A DNA stretch of 6,994 nt, from assembly GCA_964449305.1 (NCBI GenBank), contig CAYUYM010000181.1, positions 1-6,994 of the forward strand, in the 5' to 3' direction. How positions within the stretch are numbered: the stretch's first letter is position 1; each line of letters begins with the position of its first letter. This DNA is from CAYUYM01 sp964449305. Its GTDB lineage: Bacteria > Bacteroidota > Ignavibacteria > SZUA-365 > CAYQST01. A model generated the notes under the pieces. That model did not search any database. It saw only the letters and a list, made by a program, of their open reading frames with translations, and was not told the origin of the DNA. The translations under genes and the position numbers were made by a program. Of the stretch, positions 1 to 6,505 are shown piece after piece.

Positions 1-89
1 AGTCAAGGATGCAACCTCGACGCATCAGCAGGACGAGGGACACCAGGGATGCCGGAAGCTGGCATCGGACCGGAGGGGGGAGTTTTGGG

Positions 90-118
90 TTGTCTCCGAT
101 GTTGTGATGGCGTATTTT
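90..118 (+). promoter_or_regulatory. Candidate promoter for the TldD/PmbA-like operon
   Basis: A -35-like TTGTCT (90-95) is followed after 17 bases by a -10-like TATTTT (113-118). Each hexamer matches four of six positions of the sigma70 consensus, and the spacing is ideal. The longer TATTTTTT also matches most of the Bacteroidota -7 element TAnnTTTG, with a TTG about 20 bases upstream, so either reading gives the same site. Transcription would start near 125, leaving a leader of about 70 bases before the ATG at 197. This is pattern matching only. The rest of positions 1-196 shows no convincing gene, strong repeat or terminator. Confidence 0.35.
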
Positions 119-188
119 TTCAGGCTTCGTGGGTGATGACGATGAGACTGCATCGATCGGATACCATGCAAGCGAGCAGCCACCAATC

Positions 189-192
189 GGAG
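189..192 (+). promoter_or_regulatory. Ribosome binding site (GGAG) for the TldD-like gene
   Basis: GGAG lies four bases before the ATG at 197. The spacing is shorter than usual. The start is nevertheless well supported because it places a twin-arginine signal peptide exactly at the N-terminus. Confidence 0.5.
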
Positions 193-196
193 CGAC

Positions 197-1777
197 ATGA
201 AACGACGTACTTTTCTGCAGAGTCTTGGCACCATCGGCATCCTCGCCGGTCTGCCACGCTCAACCCGGGCCCACGTGCCACGCCCCTCGTTGCGGATTGG
301 GGACAGTGAGGTGGATGCCACACTGCATGCGCTCATCGATGCGGCCCTTCGCAACGGGGCCTCCTACGCCGATGCCCGGTTCGTGACGCTCGAGGATCAG
401 TCCATCCAGGTGCAATCGCAGCAGAGCAAGACGGCCGTCGCCTCAGCCATCGACACACGTTCCTCGGGCATCGCCCTCCGCGTCTGGAAGAACGGCAACT
501 GGGGCCACGCGGCCATCGATCGGAACGGCATCGATGTGGCGGCAATGGCGACCCGGGCGTGTGCGCTTGCCGATGCGATGGCATCCATCGCCCGCGTCCC
601 CTTCATCGGGGAGGGGCGCATCGCCAACACCGACGTGGAATGGCATTCCCCCTGCACCAACGATCCGTTCGCCATCCCGTTGAAGGATCGTGAGGACTTT
701 CTGCGCCGACTCACCGCCACCGCCTCGAAGCACGAGGAGGTGGTGTATGCCGTGGCGAACCTCTTTGTGAGCCGTCGGACGGTCCGCTATGCGAACTCAC
801 TGGGCGGACACACCCGCCAGACTACAACGGTGACCTATCCGAATTGCGGGGTCACGGTGTTTGACGAAAAGGCCCGCACCATCGATTCCCGCTCCACGCG
901 TTTCGAACCCGCCTCCATTGGCTACGAGATCACGGAGAAGCACGACTTCATCGGGGAGGTTGAGCAGGCCGTGCTGGACATTCTCCAGTACCAGTCGTCC
1001 CCACAGCTTCCCGAAGGCGATTATGAGCTCATCCTGGAGCCGAGCCACCTCTGGCGCGTAATCTACGACTCCCTCGTGCCCTGGCTCGATCCTGCAGTGC
1101 TGTACGGCCTCGATGCCTCCGACCCCGCGCGCCGCCTGCTGGCTGTCTCGGATCTCGGGAAGCGGAAGCTCGGTTCAGCGCTCATGAACCTCCGCTTCGA
1201 CAACACGCTCAAACACGGGCTTGCCACCTCCGGCTGGGACGATGCGGGCTTCGCCGCCGCACCCCACGTCATCGTCAGGGAGGGAAAGCTGCAGACGCTG
1301 CCCACAACCGACGACCTCACCGGCTGGTACGACGGACCACGCATCGGCAACACCCGATCCGCTGGCTGGCTCGCCCCGCGTTTCTCCATGCCCAATCTGG
1401 TGCTCGATCCCCCCGCCACATCCGTGTCCATACGCGACATGGTGAAGGATGTCGAGAACGGCCTCATCGTGAGCGGCAGGGCGCGGACCTACTTGAGCCC
1501 CGGCCGCACCGGGTTCCAGGCGAATGGCCAGATTGTCCGACGCATCCAGAAGGGCGTGGTGACGGGCATGGTGCGAGATGTCGTCTACGAAACGCGCATC
1601 GTCGACTTCTGGCGGAAGCTCACGGCGCTTGGTCCGCTGTCCGAGGTGCTCGCGGGCGGAGAGATGACGCCGCAACGCAGCAATCCCCAGTGGGAGGCCC
1701 CGTTCTCCATCGTCACCCCCCCTGCGCGTTTCGATCCGATCCGTGCCTATTCCATCAAACACGAGGCGGCACAATGA
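197..1777 (+). CDS. Tat-exported TldD/PmbA-family protein with degenerate zinc motif
   Basis: This 526-residue protein belongs to the TldD/PmbA (TldD/TldE) family, whose heterodimers act as zinc proteases on unfolded peptides, for example in microcin B17 maturation. Residues 1-25 form a Tat signal: KRRTFLQ, a hydrophobic stretch, then a likely cut near STRA. Family landmarks are an N-terminal domain with NGASYADARF (53-62), a central strand LILEPSHLW (278-286), and a region around SGWDDAGF (345-352) corresponding to the DDEG segment. Where active TldD relatives have HExxxH, this protein has YDSLVP (290-295), so both histidines and the glutamate are replaced. The distal cysteine ligand is also missing, since the last cysteine is residue 217. 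The reading frame is intact and codon use looks normal, so it is not an obvious pseudogene. It overlaps the next gene by ATGA. The family assignment is firm, but proteolytic activity is doubtful and the substrate is unknown. Confidence 0.87.
   Translation: MKRRTFLQSLGTIGILAGLPRSTRAHVPRPSLRIGDSEVDATLHALIDAALRNGASYADARFVTLEDQSIQVQSQQSKTAVASAIDTRSSGIALRVWKNGNWGHAAIDRNGIDVAAMATRACALADAMASIARVPFIGEGRIANTDVEWHSPCTNDPFAIPLKDREDFLRRLTATASKHEEVVYAVANLFVSRRTVRYANSLGGHTRQTTTVTYPNCGVTVFDEKARTIDSRSTRFEPASIGYEITEKHDFIGEVEQAVLDILQYQSSPQLPEGDYELILEPSHLWRVIYDSLVPWLDPAVLYGLDASDPARRLLAVSDLGKRKLGSALMNLRFDNTLKHGLATSGWDDAGFAAAPHVIVREGKLQTLPTTDDLTGWYDGPRIGNTRSAGWLAPRFSMPNLVLDPPATSVSIRDMVKDVENGLIVSGRARTYLSPGRTGFQANGQIVRRIQKGVVTGMVRDVVYETRIVDFWRKLTALGPLSEVLAGGEMTPQRSNPQWEAPFSIVTPPARFDPIRAYSIKHEAAQ
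1763..1766 (+). promoter_or_regulatory. Ribosome binding site (GAGG) for the PmbA-like gene
   Basis: GAGG inside the last codons of the upstream gene lies seven bases before the ATG at 1774. This fixes the start at 1774 rather than at an in-frame ATG at 1690, which would add 28 unlikely residues. Confidence 0.55.
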
Positions 1778-3099
1778 CGCGCGAAGCACTCGAGTCCCTC
1801 GTCCGCGAGGCCATCGCCACATCCCAGGCCGACGAGGTGTTCATCACCTGTTTTGATGGCACCACCACGAGCATCCCCTACGCCCGTTCAACGGCATTGC
1901 AGGCGGTGGCGGTCAGCGGCACCACGTTTCAGGCGACGGCGCGCTTCGATGACCGCCGGGCGACAGTCAGTGGAGGCATCGATGGCCCGACATCGCTGGC
2001 AGCAGCACTGAAGCAGGCGGAGGTGCTTGCCCGCATGATGGCTGCGCCCGAGGTGATGGTGCCTGCACCTGCGGGGTATCCCTTCAGGCCGGCCCCACTC
2101 GCCCAGCCCCTGCCGGCATCCACCGCCGAGTGGCTCGGGGAGGCGCTTCGTGAGATCCTTGGCATCGCCCGGGGTGCACGCCTGCAGGCCAGCGGCGCGC
2201 TGTCCATCCAGGAGCAGTCCATATTGCTCGCCAGTTCCCGCGGGCTCATGGCCTGGCAGCCATCCACGATGGTGAAGGTCTCCGTCCAGATGATGAACGA
2301 CAAGGCGACAAGCCTCGGCCTCGCAACCGACCAGGCGCACACACACACGGCGCTCGATCCACGAGCACTGGCCCGCCGGGCGGCAGACAAGTGCCTCGCC
2401 TGGAAGAATCCGCGTGAGGAGAAATTCGACAGGATCACCACGGTGTTCGAGGCCCCCGCCTTCGCCGAACTCCTCATGCCCTTCATCGCCCAGTTCGATC
2501 ACGACGCCATCCGCAACAACCGCAGCTTTCTGCGCAAGCTCGACGAATCCACGCGCATCGGCTCGCTGATGTTCTCCGACGACGTCACCCTAGCCTGTGA
2601 TCCCTTCAACCCGACCGTGCCCGCGGCATCGATCTCCCCCGATGGCGCCGAGATCGTGGCTCAGCCGTGGATCGACAAGGGCCGCATCGAACGTGCCGCG
2701 AAGTCACCCTTCAACGTCGCCCGCGAACTCGGCGGGAGGATCGAACCCCCTCCGTCCAACCTCATCGTATCCGGTGGAACGCAGTCCCTGGATCAGCTCA
2801 TCGCCGGGATGGACCGCGGTCTGCTCGTGCCCGAGTGCACATCGGTGCGCATCGAGGATCCCACGAACTGCCTGCTCAACGCCTCAACCCAGGGCGGGCT
2901 CTTCATGATACGCAACGGGAAAATCTCGCATGCCGTCAAGAACATGATCATCCGGGAGACCCCCGTATACCTGTTCCTCAGGAAGGAGGCCATGGGCATC
3001 CCCGTGCGCTGCCACCCACGTGGCACGGATTTCCCCATGCTCGTTCCCCCGATCCGGGTCAAGGATGTGATGTATGCCGGACTGAGCGGCATCGTCTGA
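1774..3099 (+). CDS. PmbA/TldE-like protein, partner of the upstream TldD-like gene
   Basis: This 441-residue protein, from the ATG at 1774, has the length and layout of PmbA/TldE, the non-zinc half of the TldD/TldE complex. Landmarks are a central strand around residues 222-240, a DD pair at 269-270, the C-terminal block SGGTQSLDQLIAGMDRGLLV (333-352), and GLFMIRNGKISHAVKNM (375-391) in the conserved C-terminal barrel. There is no HExxxH, as expected for TldE. No signal peptide or hydrophobic N-terminus is present, although the upstream partner carries a Tat signal. The start overlaps the upstream stop (ATGA), so the two are very probably translated from one message and co-assemble. If so, this subunit would either be co-exported with its Tat-bearing partner in folded form or remain in the cytoplasm. 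It could also be called a generic metallopeptidase TldD-related protein. Confidence 0.88.
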   Translation: MTREALESLVREAIATSQADEVFITCFDGTTTSIPYARSTALQAVAVSGTTFQATARFDDRRATVSGGIDGPTSLAAALKQAEVLARMMAAPEVMVPAPAGYPFRPAPLAQPLPASTAEWLGEALREILGIARGARLQASGALSIQEQSILLASSRGLMAWQPSTMVKVSVQMMNDKATSLGLATDQAHTHTALDPRALARRAADKCLAWKNPREEKFDRITTVFEAPAFAELLMPFIAQFDHDAIRNNRSFLRKLDESTRIGSLMFSDDVTLACDPFNPTVPAASISPDGAEIVAQPWIDKGRIERAAKSPFNVARELGGRIEPPPSNLIVSGGTQSLDQLIAGMDRGLLVPECTSVRIEDPTNCLLNASTQGGLFMIRNGKISHAVKNMIIRETPVYLFLRKEAMGIPVRCHPRGTDFPMLVPPIRVKDVMYAGLSGIV

Positions 3100-3129
3100 T
3101 TCTGTCGTTCCCTTCCTCCCACGTAGGCA

Positions 3130-3152
3130 CCAGACGCTGTCCGGCGTCATGG
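3130..3152. terminator. Bulged stem-loop between convergent genes, possible terminator
   Basis: CCAGACGC (3130-3137) can pair with GCGTC-A-TGG (3144-3152), giving an eight-pair stem with one bulged A and a six-base loop. It sits in the 59-bp gap between the converging PmbA-like and permease genes, where a shared terminator would be expected. Neither strand shows a following T-run, so intrinsic termination is unproven. Confidence 0.25.
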
Positions 3153-3158
3153 ATGGCA

Positions 3159-4061
3159 TCATGCATCACGCCTGAACCATGCGGTCAACACCTCCGACAC
3201 CAGAAGGCCGGACAGCATGAGTCCGGCTCCCAGAACGGCGACGCCGTTCATGGTTTCACCGATCGTCACCACGGCAATGATCGCCGCGAAGATCGGCTCC
3301 ATGGTGTAGATCAACGCCGCACGCGTCGGTGTGGTCTCACGCTGGTATTTCGTCTGCACGAACAGGGCGATGCACGAGGCGAAGACGGCCAGATAGATCA
3401 GGGCGAGGATGGCGTTCGTCGTGAACGTGTTGGGCTGCCCCTGATCGAACACCGGCGCCAGCGCGAACCCGATGATGGCGGTGGTGGCAAACTGGAAGAA
3501 GACAAGCTCGGCGTTGAAGCGCTCTTTCGTGAAGATGTCGATGAGCACCACGTAGACGGCGAAGACGACAGCGCACAGCAGGACGAGGAAATCGCCGAGG
3601 TTGAACTGCCCGCCCGTGGGCGACGTGAAGACGAACAGACCGATGGACGTGAGCAGCACGCCGATGAGGTTGGGGATGGTCGGCATGCGTCGTTCGATGA
3701 CGAGCTGAAAGACGGGGGTGAACACGACCAGCGTCCCGGTGAGGAAGCCCGCCTTGCTGGCCGTGGTCTCCGCCAACCCCACCGTCTGAAGAATGAAGCC
3801 GAGGCCGAGCAGCACGCCAAGAACCACACCCTGCCACAGGGTTCTCCGGGTGGTTGCCCGGATGTCGCGCCATGTGTAGATTCCCACAAGGATGGACGCG
3901 AGGGTGAACCTCGCCCCCTGGTAGATGTAGGGGGAGATGTCCAGCAAGGTGACCTTGGTCAAGGAAAAGGTGGAGCCCCAGATGAGAGTGATCAGAAGAA
4001 GCAGTCCATCGGCACGTGGGATTCGTCGAAAGATGGAGGCGTTGGTCGTCGTAGTGTCCAT
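3159..4061 (-). CDS. DMT-superfamily EamA-type permease
   Basis: This 300-residue inner-membrane protein has about ten hydrophobic segments arranged as two EamA repeats, typical of the drug/metabolite transporter superfamily. Typical signs are WGSTF in the first helix (28-32), an arginine after the second-helix turn (GARF, 49-52), SKAGFLTGTLVVFTP (102-116) in repeat one, and TPTRAALIYTMEPIFAAIIA (244-263) followed by IGET in repeat two. The substrate cannot be read from the sequence; relatives export amino acids, metabolites or drugs. I chose the ATG at 4061, which leaves a short polar N-tail before helix one. An ATG at 4070 or a GTG at 4112 is possible, but the GTG adds an odd Gly/Pro-rich stretch. 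No clear ribosome binding site precedes 4061. The 5' end overlaps the oppositely oriented lipoprotein gene. Confidence 0.88.
   Translation of the reverse strand: MDTTTTNASIFRRIPRADGLLLLITLIWGSTFSLTKVTLLDISPYIYQGARFTLASILVGIYTWRDIRATTRRTLWQGVVLGVLLGLGFILQTVGLAETTASKAGFLTGTLVVFTPVFQLVIERRMPTIPNLIGVLLTSIGLFVFTSPTGGQFNLGDFLVLLCAVVFAVYVVLIDIFTKERFNAELVFFQFATTAIIGFALAPVFDQGQPNTFTTNAILALIYLAVFASCIALFVQTKYQRETTPTRAALIYTMEPIFAAIIAVVTIGETMNGVAVLGAGLMLSGLLVSEVLTAWFRRDA
3972..3975 (+). promoter_or_regulatory. Ribosome binding site (GGAG) deciding the lipoprotein start
   Basis: GGAG is six bases before the ATG at 3982, inside the antisense permease coding region. It favours 3982 over the downstream ATG at 4033, which has no comparable sequence before it. 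Confidence 0.4.
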
Positions 4062-4341
4062 GGCGCTCATCGGTGGTTGCGGGAAGGAGGCGCCTCCGCC
4101 CGGGCCGGGCACGGAGGAGTTCTCCCAAATATACGTGGAGCTTGTGGTTCAGGGGGAATTGCTGCGAAACGATCCGGCACGTTTCGCCCATCGGCGCGAC
4201 TCGATGTTCCAAGCCCATGGGATCGATTCCGCGTCCTTTGAACGGCACCTCGGATGGTTTGTGAATCATCCCGCGGAGATGCAGAGGATGGTGGATCTGG
4301 CGGTGAAGAAGATTGATGCACGCCGACCGCCGACGCCGTGA
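3982..4341 (+). CDS. Small lipoprotein, DUF4296-like
   Basis: This is a small envelope lipoprotein of 119 residues from 3982, or 102 from 4033. A basic N-region (several Arg in residues 2-17) precedes the hydrophobic stretch ALVVVVSMALI and a lipobox-like IGGC, with the lipidated cysteine at residue 33. A Pro/Gly linker follows, then a helical domain. Its pattern (FSQIYVELVVQGELL, later MFQAHGIDSASFERHLGWF, then NHPAEMQRMVDLAVKKID) resembles DUF4296, a family of small lipoproteins of unknown function common in Bacteroidota and relatives. I prefer the start at 3982 because it supplies the positive charge a signal peptide needs and has GGAG at good spacing. The start at 4033 would leave no basic residue before the hydrophobic core. 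The gene overlaps the start of the divergent permease and ends 2 bp from the converging response regulator. No function is assigned. Confidence 0.72.
   Translation: MRVIRRSSPSARGIRRKMEALVVVVSMALIGGCGKEAPPPGPGTEEFSQIYVELVVQGELLRNDPARFAHRRDSMFQAHGIDSASFERHLGWFVNHPAEMQRMVDLAVKKIDARRPPTP
4126..4133 (-). promoter_or_regulatory. Candidate -7/-10 element for the permease gene
   Basis: On the minus strand the bases read TATATTTG. This matches the Bacteroidota -7 consensus TAnnTTTG at every defined position, and its TATATT also fits five of six sigma70 -10 bases. No good -33/-35 element is visible upstream. The predicted start would fall roughly 55 bases before the permease ATG at 4061, which supports that ATG or the one at 4070 over the GTG at 4112. 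The element lies inside the lipoprotein coding sequence (codons for Gln-Ile-Tyr). Confidence 0.33.
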
Positions 4342-4343
4342 CC

Positions 4344-5711
4344 TCACTCCTCGCTGTCGATGCGCATCAGGCCGTGTTTCTTGATCTTGGCATACAGGTG
4401 ACTTCGCTGCATGTCCAGCATCTCGGCTGTCTTTGTCACATTCCAGCCGTTTCGCTCCAGGTGTCGCCGGAGAAATTCCGCCTCGGCACGATCCTTATAA
4501 TCCTGGAAACTCATGTCATCGACCGGAGTGATGCCGTCAGCACGGTGTGGCGCATGAACCAGCTCACGGACATCCGCCTCCCCGATCACCGAGCCGGACA
4601 TGATCAGGAGCCGCTCCACGGCATTGCGAAGCTCACGGACATTTCCCTTCCATGTCCGCTCCTGAAGCATCGCCACCGCCGATGGCGTGATGCTCCGCTC
4701 CGGCAGTCGGTTCTTTACGGCAAGTTCATGCAGGAAATGGGCGACGAGTGACGGGATGTCGGACACGCGGTCCTTCAGGGGTGGGACCTCGATGCGAATC
4801 ACATTGAGGCGATGGAAGAGATCCTCCCGGAAGCACCCCTTCTCGATCTCGCGCTCAAGGTCCTTGTTTGTTGCTGCAATGATGCGGGCGTCCACGTGGA
4901 GGAGCCTGCCACCACCAACCCGCTCCAGCGTTCCCTCCTCGACGACCCGCAGCACTTTTGCCTGAGCGGCGAGGCTCATGTCACCGATCTCATCGAGAAA
5001 AATTGTGCCACCATCGGCCTGCTCAAACTTCCCGATGCGCAACGCCGTGGCGCCGGTGAAGGCCCCCTTTTCATGCCCGAACAACTCGGACTCGATGAGA
5101 TCGGGGGGGATGGCGGCGCAATTCACCTCCACCATCGGCCTTCCGGCCCGGCGTGATTTCTGATGCACCGCCTGGGCCACGAGCTCCTTGCCCGACCCAT
5201 TCTCCCCGGTGATGAGCACGTAGGCCTCCGTGGGCGCCACCCGCTCGATGAGCCTTTCCAACGCACGCATCGGGGGTGAGGAGCCGACAAGCGTCCCGCC
5301 CGCATCAACCATCTCCCGCAGGTGACGGTTCTGTTCCTGAAGGGACGAATGCTGGACGGCATTGCGCAACGTCACCAGGAGTTTGTCCCGATCAGGTGGT
5401 TTTGTGAGGAAGTCGAACGCACCGAGCTTCGTGGCCTGCACTGCCGTCTCGATCGTCCCATGACCGGTGAGCATGATCACCGGGAGCGAGCGCTTCAGAT
5501 CCAGAATGCGTTCCAGCGTCTCCATGCCATCAATGCCGGACATCTTGATGTCCAGGATCGCGGCGCCGTACTCTGTTGCCGCAATGCGATCAAGCGCGGC
5601 AAGGCCGGATTCGGCCTCATCCACGGCATAGTCTTCATACTCGAGGGTGAGCCGGAGGATGTCGCGAATGGACTTGTCGTCATCGACGATGAGGATTCGG
5701 GAGGCGGGCAT
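4344..5711 (-). CDS. NtrC-family sigma54-dependent response regulator
   Basis: This 455-residue protein is a complete three-domain, phosphorylation-controlled activator of RNA polymerase with sigma54. Residues 1-120 form the receiver: acidic triad D10-D12, phosphoacceptor D54 (ILDIKM), T82 and K104. Residues about 140-385 form the AAA+ domain: Walker A GENGSGKE (169-176), the sigma54-contacting GAFTGA loop (216-221), Walker B GGTIFLDE (234-241), and the arginine-finger region FREDLFHRLN (294-303). The C-terminus carries a Fis-type helix-turn-helix (about 424-448). All key residues are present, so it should be active. The start is the ATG at 5711; no ribosome binding site is obvious. No histidine kinase lies in the window, so its signal is unknown. 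It resembles AtoC/ZraR-type regulators, but the exact orthologue cannot be told. No convincing -24/-12 promoter was found nearby, so its targets are probably elsewhere. Confidence 0.95.
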   Translation of the reverse strand: MPASRILIVDDDKSIRDILRLTLEYEDYAVDEAESGLAALDRIAATEYGAAILDIKMSGIDGMETLERILDLKRSLPVIMLTGHGTIETAVQATKLGAFDFLTKPPDRDKLLVTLRNAVQHSSLQEQNRHLREMVDAGGTLVGSSPPMRALERLIERVAPTEAYVLITGENGSGKELVAQAVHQKSRRAGRPMVEVNCAAIPPDLIESELFGHEKGAFTGATALRIGKFEQADGGTIFLDEIGDMSLAAQAKVLRVVEEGTLERVGGGRLLHVDARIIAATNKDLEREIEKGCFREDLFHRLNVIRIEVPPLKDRVSDIPSLVAHFLHELAVKNRLPERSITPSAVAMLQERTWKGNVRELRNAVERLLIMSGSVIGEADVRELVHAPHRADGITPVDDMSFQDYKDRAEAEFLRRHLERNGWNVTKTAEMLDMQRSHLYAKIKKHGLMRIDSEE

Positions 5712-5730
5712 GGCAGGTCTTCATGGTTGG

Positions 5731-5763
5731 GGTTCCGTGGTGCGCTGCAATGTACGGAAAACC
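5731..5763. repeat. Imperfect inverted repeat upstream of the response regulator
   Basis: GGTTCCG (5731-5737) and CGGAAAACC (5755-5763) are inverted repeats, allowing two unpaired bases in one arm, separated by 17 bases. The repeat sits 20-52 bases before the regulator start in the 122-bp gap 5712-5833. It could be an operator for autoregulation, a leader hairpin or chance. The rest of this gap holds a weak five-pair stem (5790-5806) and no convincing promoter. Confidence 0.22.
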
Positions 5764-5833
5764 GCGCCCGGAGTTTCCATGCCTTCCCCATGTGGCCGGA
5801 GCACATTCCCAGAGGACCAATGCGGGTCTTCCC

Positions 5834-6505
5834 TCACCGGCCACGCCACATCCGTGAGGGCAGGACGTTGCGTTCACGCATGAGAGCCTCGGCAAAGGCG
5901 ATCCCGAGGATGTTCGCGTCGATATCCCTGTCGTCGAATGCCCCCTCGAGAAAGAACATCCGCTCAAACACCTCGACCCCATATCCCAGCGACCGTGCAA
6001 CGGCGGGATTTCGCAGACGCAGTTGCAGCCAGGCCGACCCGAAGAAATGCGGCAGCTTGTCCCTGTCACCTTCGCGGGGGGATGCGCGCAGGAGGTGCGT
6101 CGGCAGATGCTCACGGCGCAGAAGAAATGCCTCAGCCGATTCGAAGGAGACCGGGACGGACACCGCCCCTCCCAGTACGGGCAATGTCGCGAGAAACGAC
6201 TTATAGGGAATGGTGGAAATCGCACTGATGAAAAGAGATTCCTCCATGTCACCTTCGGTGATTTCGAGTGCCTTCAGGAAGATACTGTCGAGCCTCGCAA
6301 GGCTGGCCTCCCGAGAGGTGTCGAGGGAGGTGAAGGCCATGGCGAGGGAGTCTTGGAGCATTCCCGCGCGTTCAAAGGGAGGCGGGAGAAACACACGTTT
6401 GAGATGCATGAGAAGCCCTGTTTGCGCATGCGACGTGCCCGTCGCCATGAGCGCCATGGCAATGATCGAAGCGAGGAGGACGGTGCGTGGCGTCCGGTGC
6501 TGCAT
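5834..6505 (-). CDS. Exported protein with a DKxxHF / DxxDxxAN signature (VanZ/YfiM-like?)
   Basis: This 223-residue protein was not recognised as a named family. Residues 1-27 form a Sec signal peptide: basic N-region, hydrophobic LLASIIAMALMA, and likely cleavage after SHA. Residues 30-140 are mainly amphipathic helices. The C-terminal third carries RDKLPHFFGSAWL (148-160), GYGVEVFERM (174-183) and GAFDDRDIDANILGIAF (188-204). That order (DK-H, then G/E, then D-D-N-G) recalls the signature shared by VanZ-like and YfiM/DUF2279-type envelope proteins, but here it sits in a secreted protein without clear transmembrane helices, so the link is inference. The start codon overlaps the carboxylase stop by one base (TGATG), so translation is probably coupled. 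The periplasm or outer envelope is the likely location. The function is unknown. Confidence 0.75.
   Translation of the reverse strand: MQHRTPRTVLLASIIAMALMATGTSHAQTGLLMHLKRVFLPPPFERAGMLQDSLAMAFTSLDTSREASLARLDSIFLKALEITEGDMEESLFISAISTIPYKSFLATLPVLGGAVSVPVSFESAEAFLLRREHLPTHLLRASPREGDRDKLPHFFGSAWLQLRLRNPAVARSLGYGVEVFERMFFLEGAFDDRDIDANILGIAFAEALMRERNVLPSRMWRGR

Noticed and set aside
49..309. Small Cys-containing frame (86 codons) considered as a peptide substrate for the TldD-like pair
   Set aside because: It overlaps the Tat signal region out of frame, has no ribosome binding site and lacks a leader/core layout.
336..365. Minus-strand GG-N10-GC spacing resembling a sigma54 promoter
   Set aside because: Only the GG and TTGC positions match, the rest of the -24 element is wrong, and it lies within the TldD-like gene with no downstream minus-strand gene start.
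1690..1773. Upstream ATG start for the PmbA-like gene
   Set aside because: The extra 28 residues are unlike any signal or family N-terminus. The ATG at 1774 has GAGG at correct spacing and the typical ATGA coupling.
1175..1822. Minus-strand 215-codon open frame antisense to the TldD-like gene
   Set aside because: No domain, skewed composition, and fully opposite a conserved gene.
4062..4112. GTG start at 4112 for the permease
   Set aside because: It adds a Gly/Pro-rich tail unlike DMT proteins, and the candidate -7 element would put the transcript start almost on it. The ATG at 4061 or 4070 fits better.
2667..4241. Long plus-strand open frame (524 codons) across the PmbA-like 3' end and the permease
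   Set aside because: Its product is low-complexity, rich in Asp, Glu, Gly, His and Arg, and has no recognisable domain. It is antisense to a clear multi-helix permease and out of frame with PmbA; it is a GC-driven shadow.
3337..4347. Minus-strand 336-codon open frame over the permease
   Set aside because: It is the shifted frame of the real permease. Its product is His/Arg/Pro-rich without membrane helices.
5322..6206. Plus-strand 294-codon open frame over the response regulator and exported-protein genes
   Set aside because: It is antisense to the conserved receiver domain and has no recognisable product.
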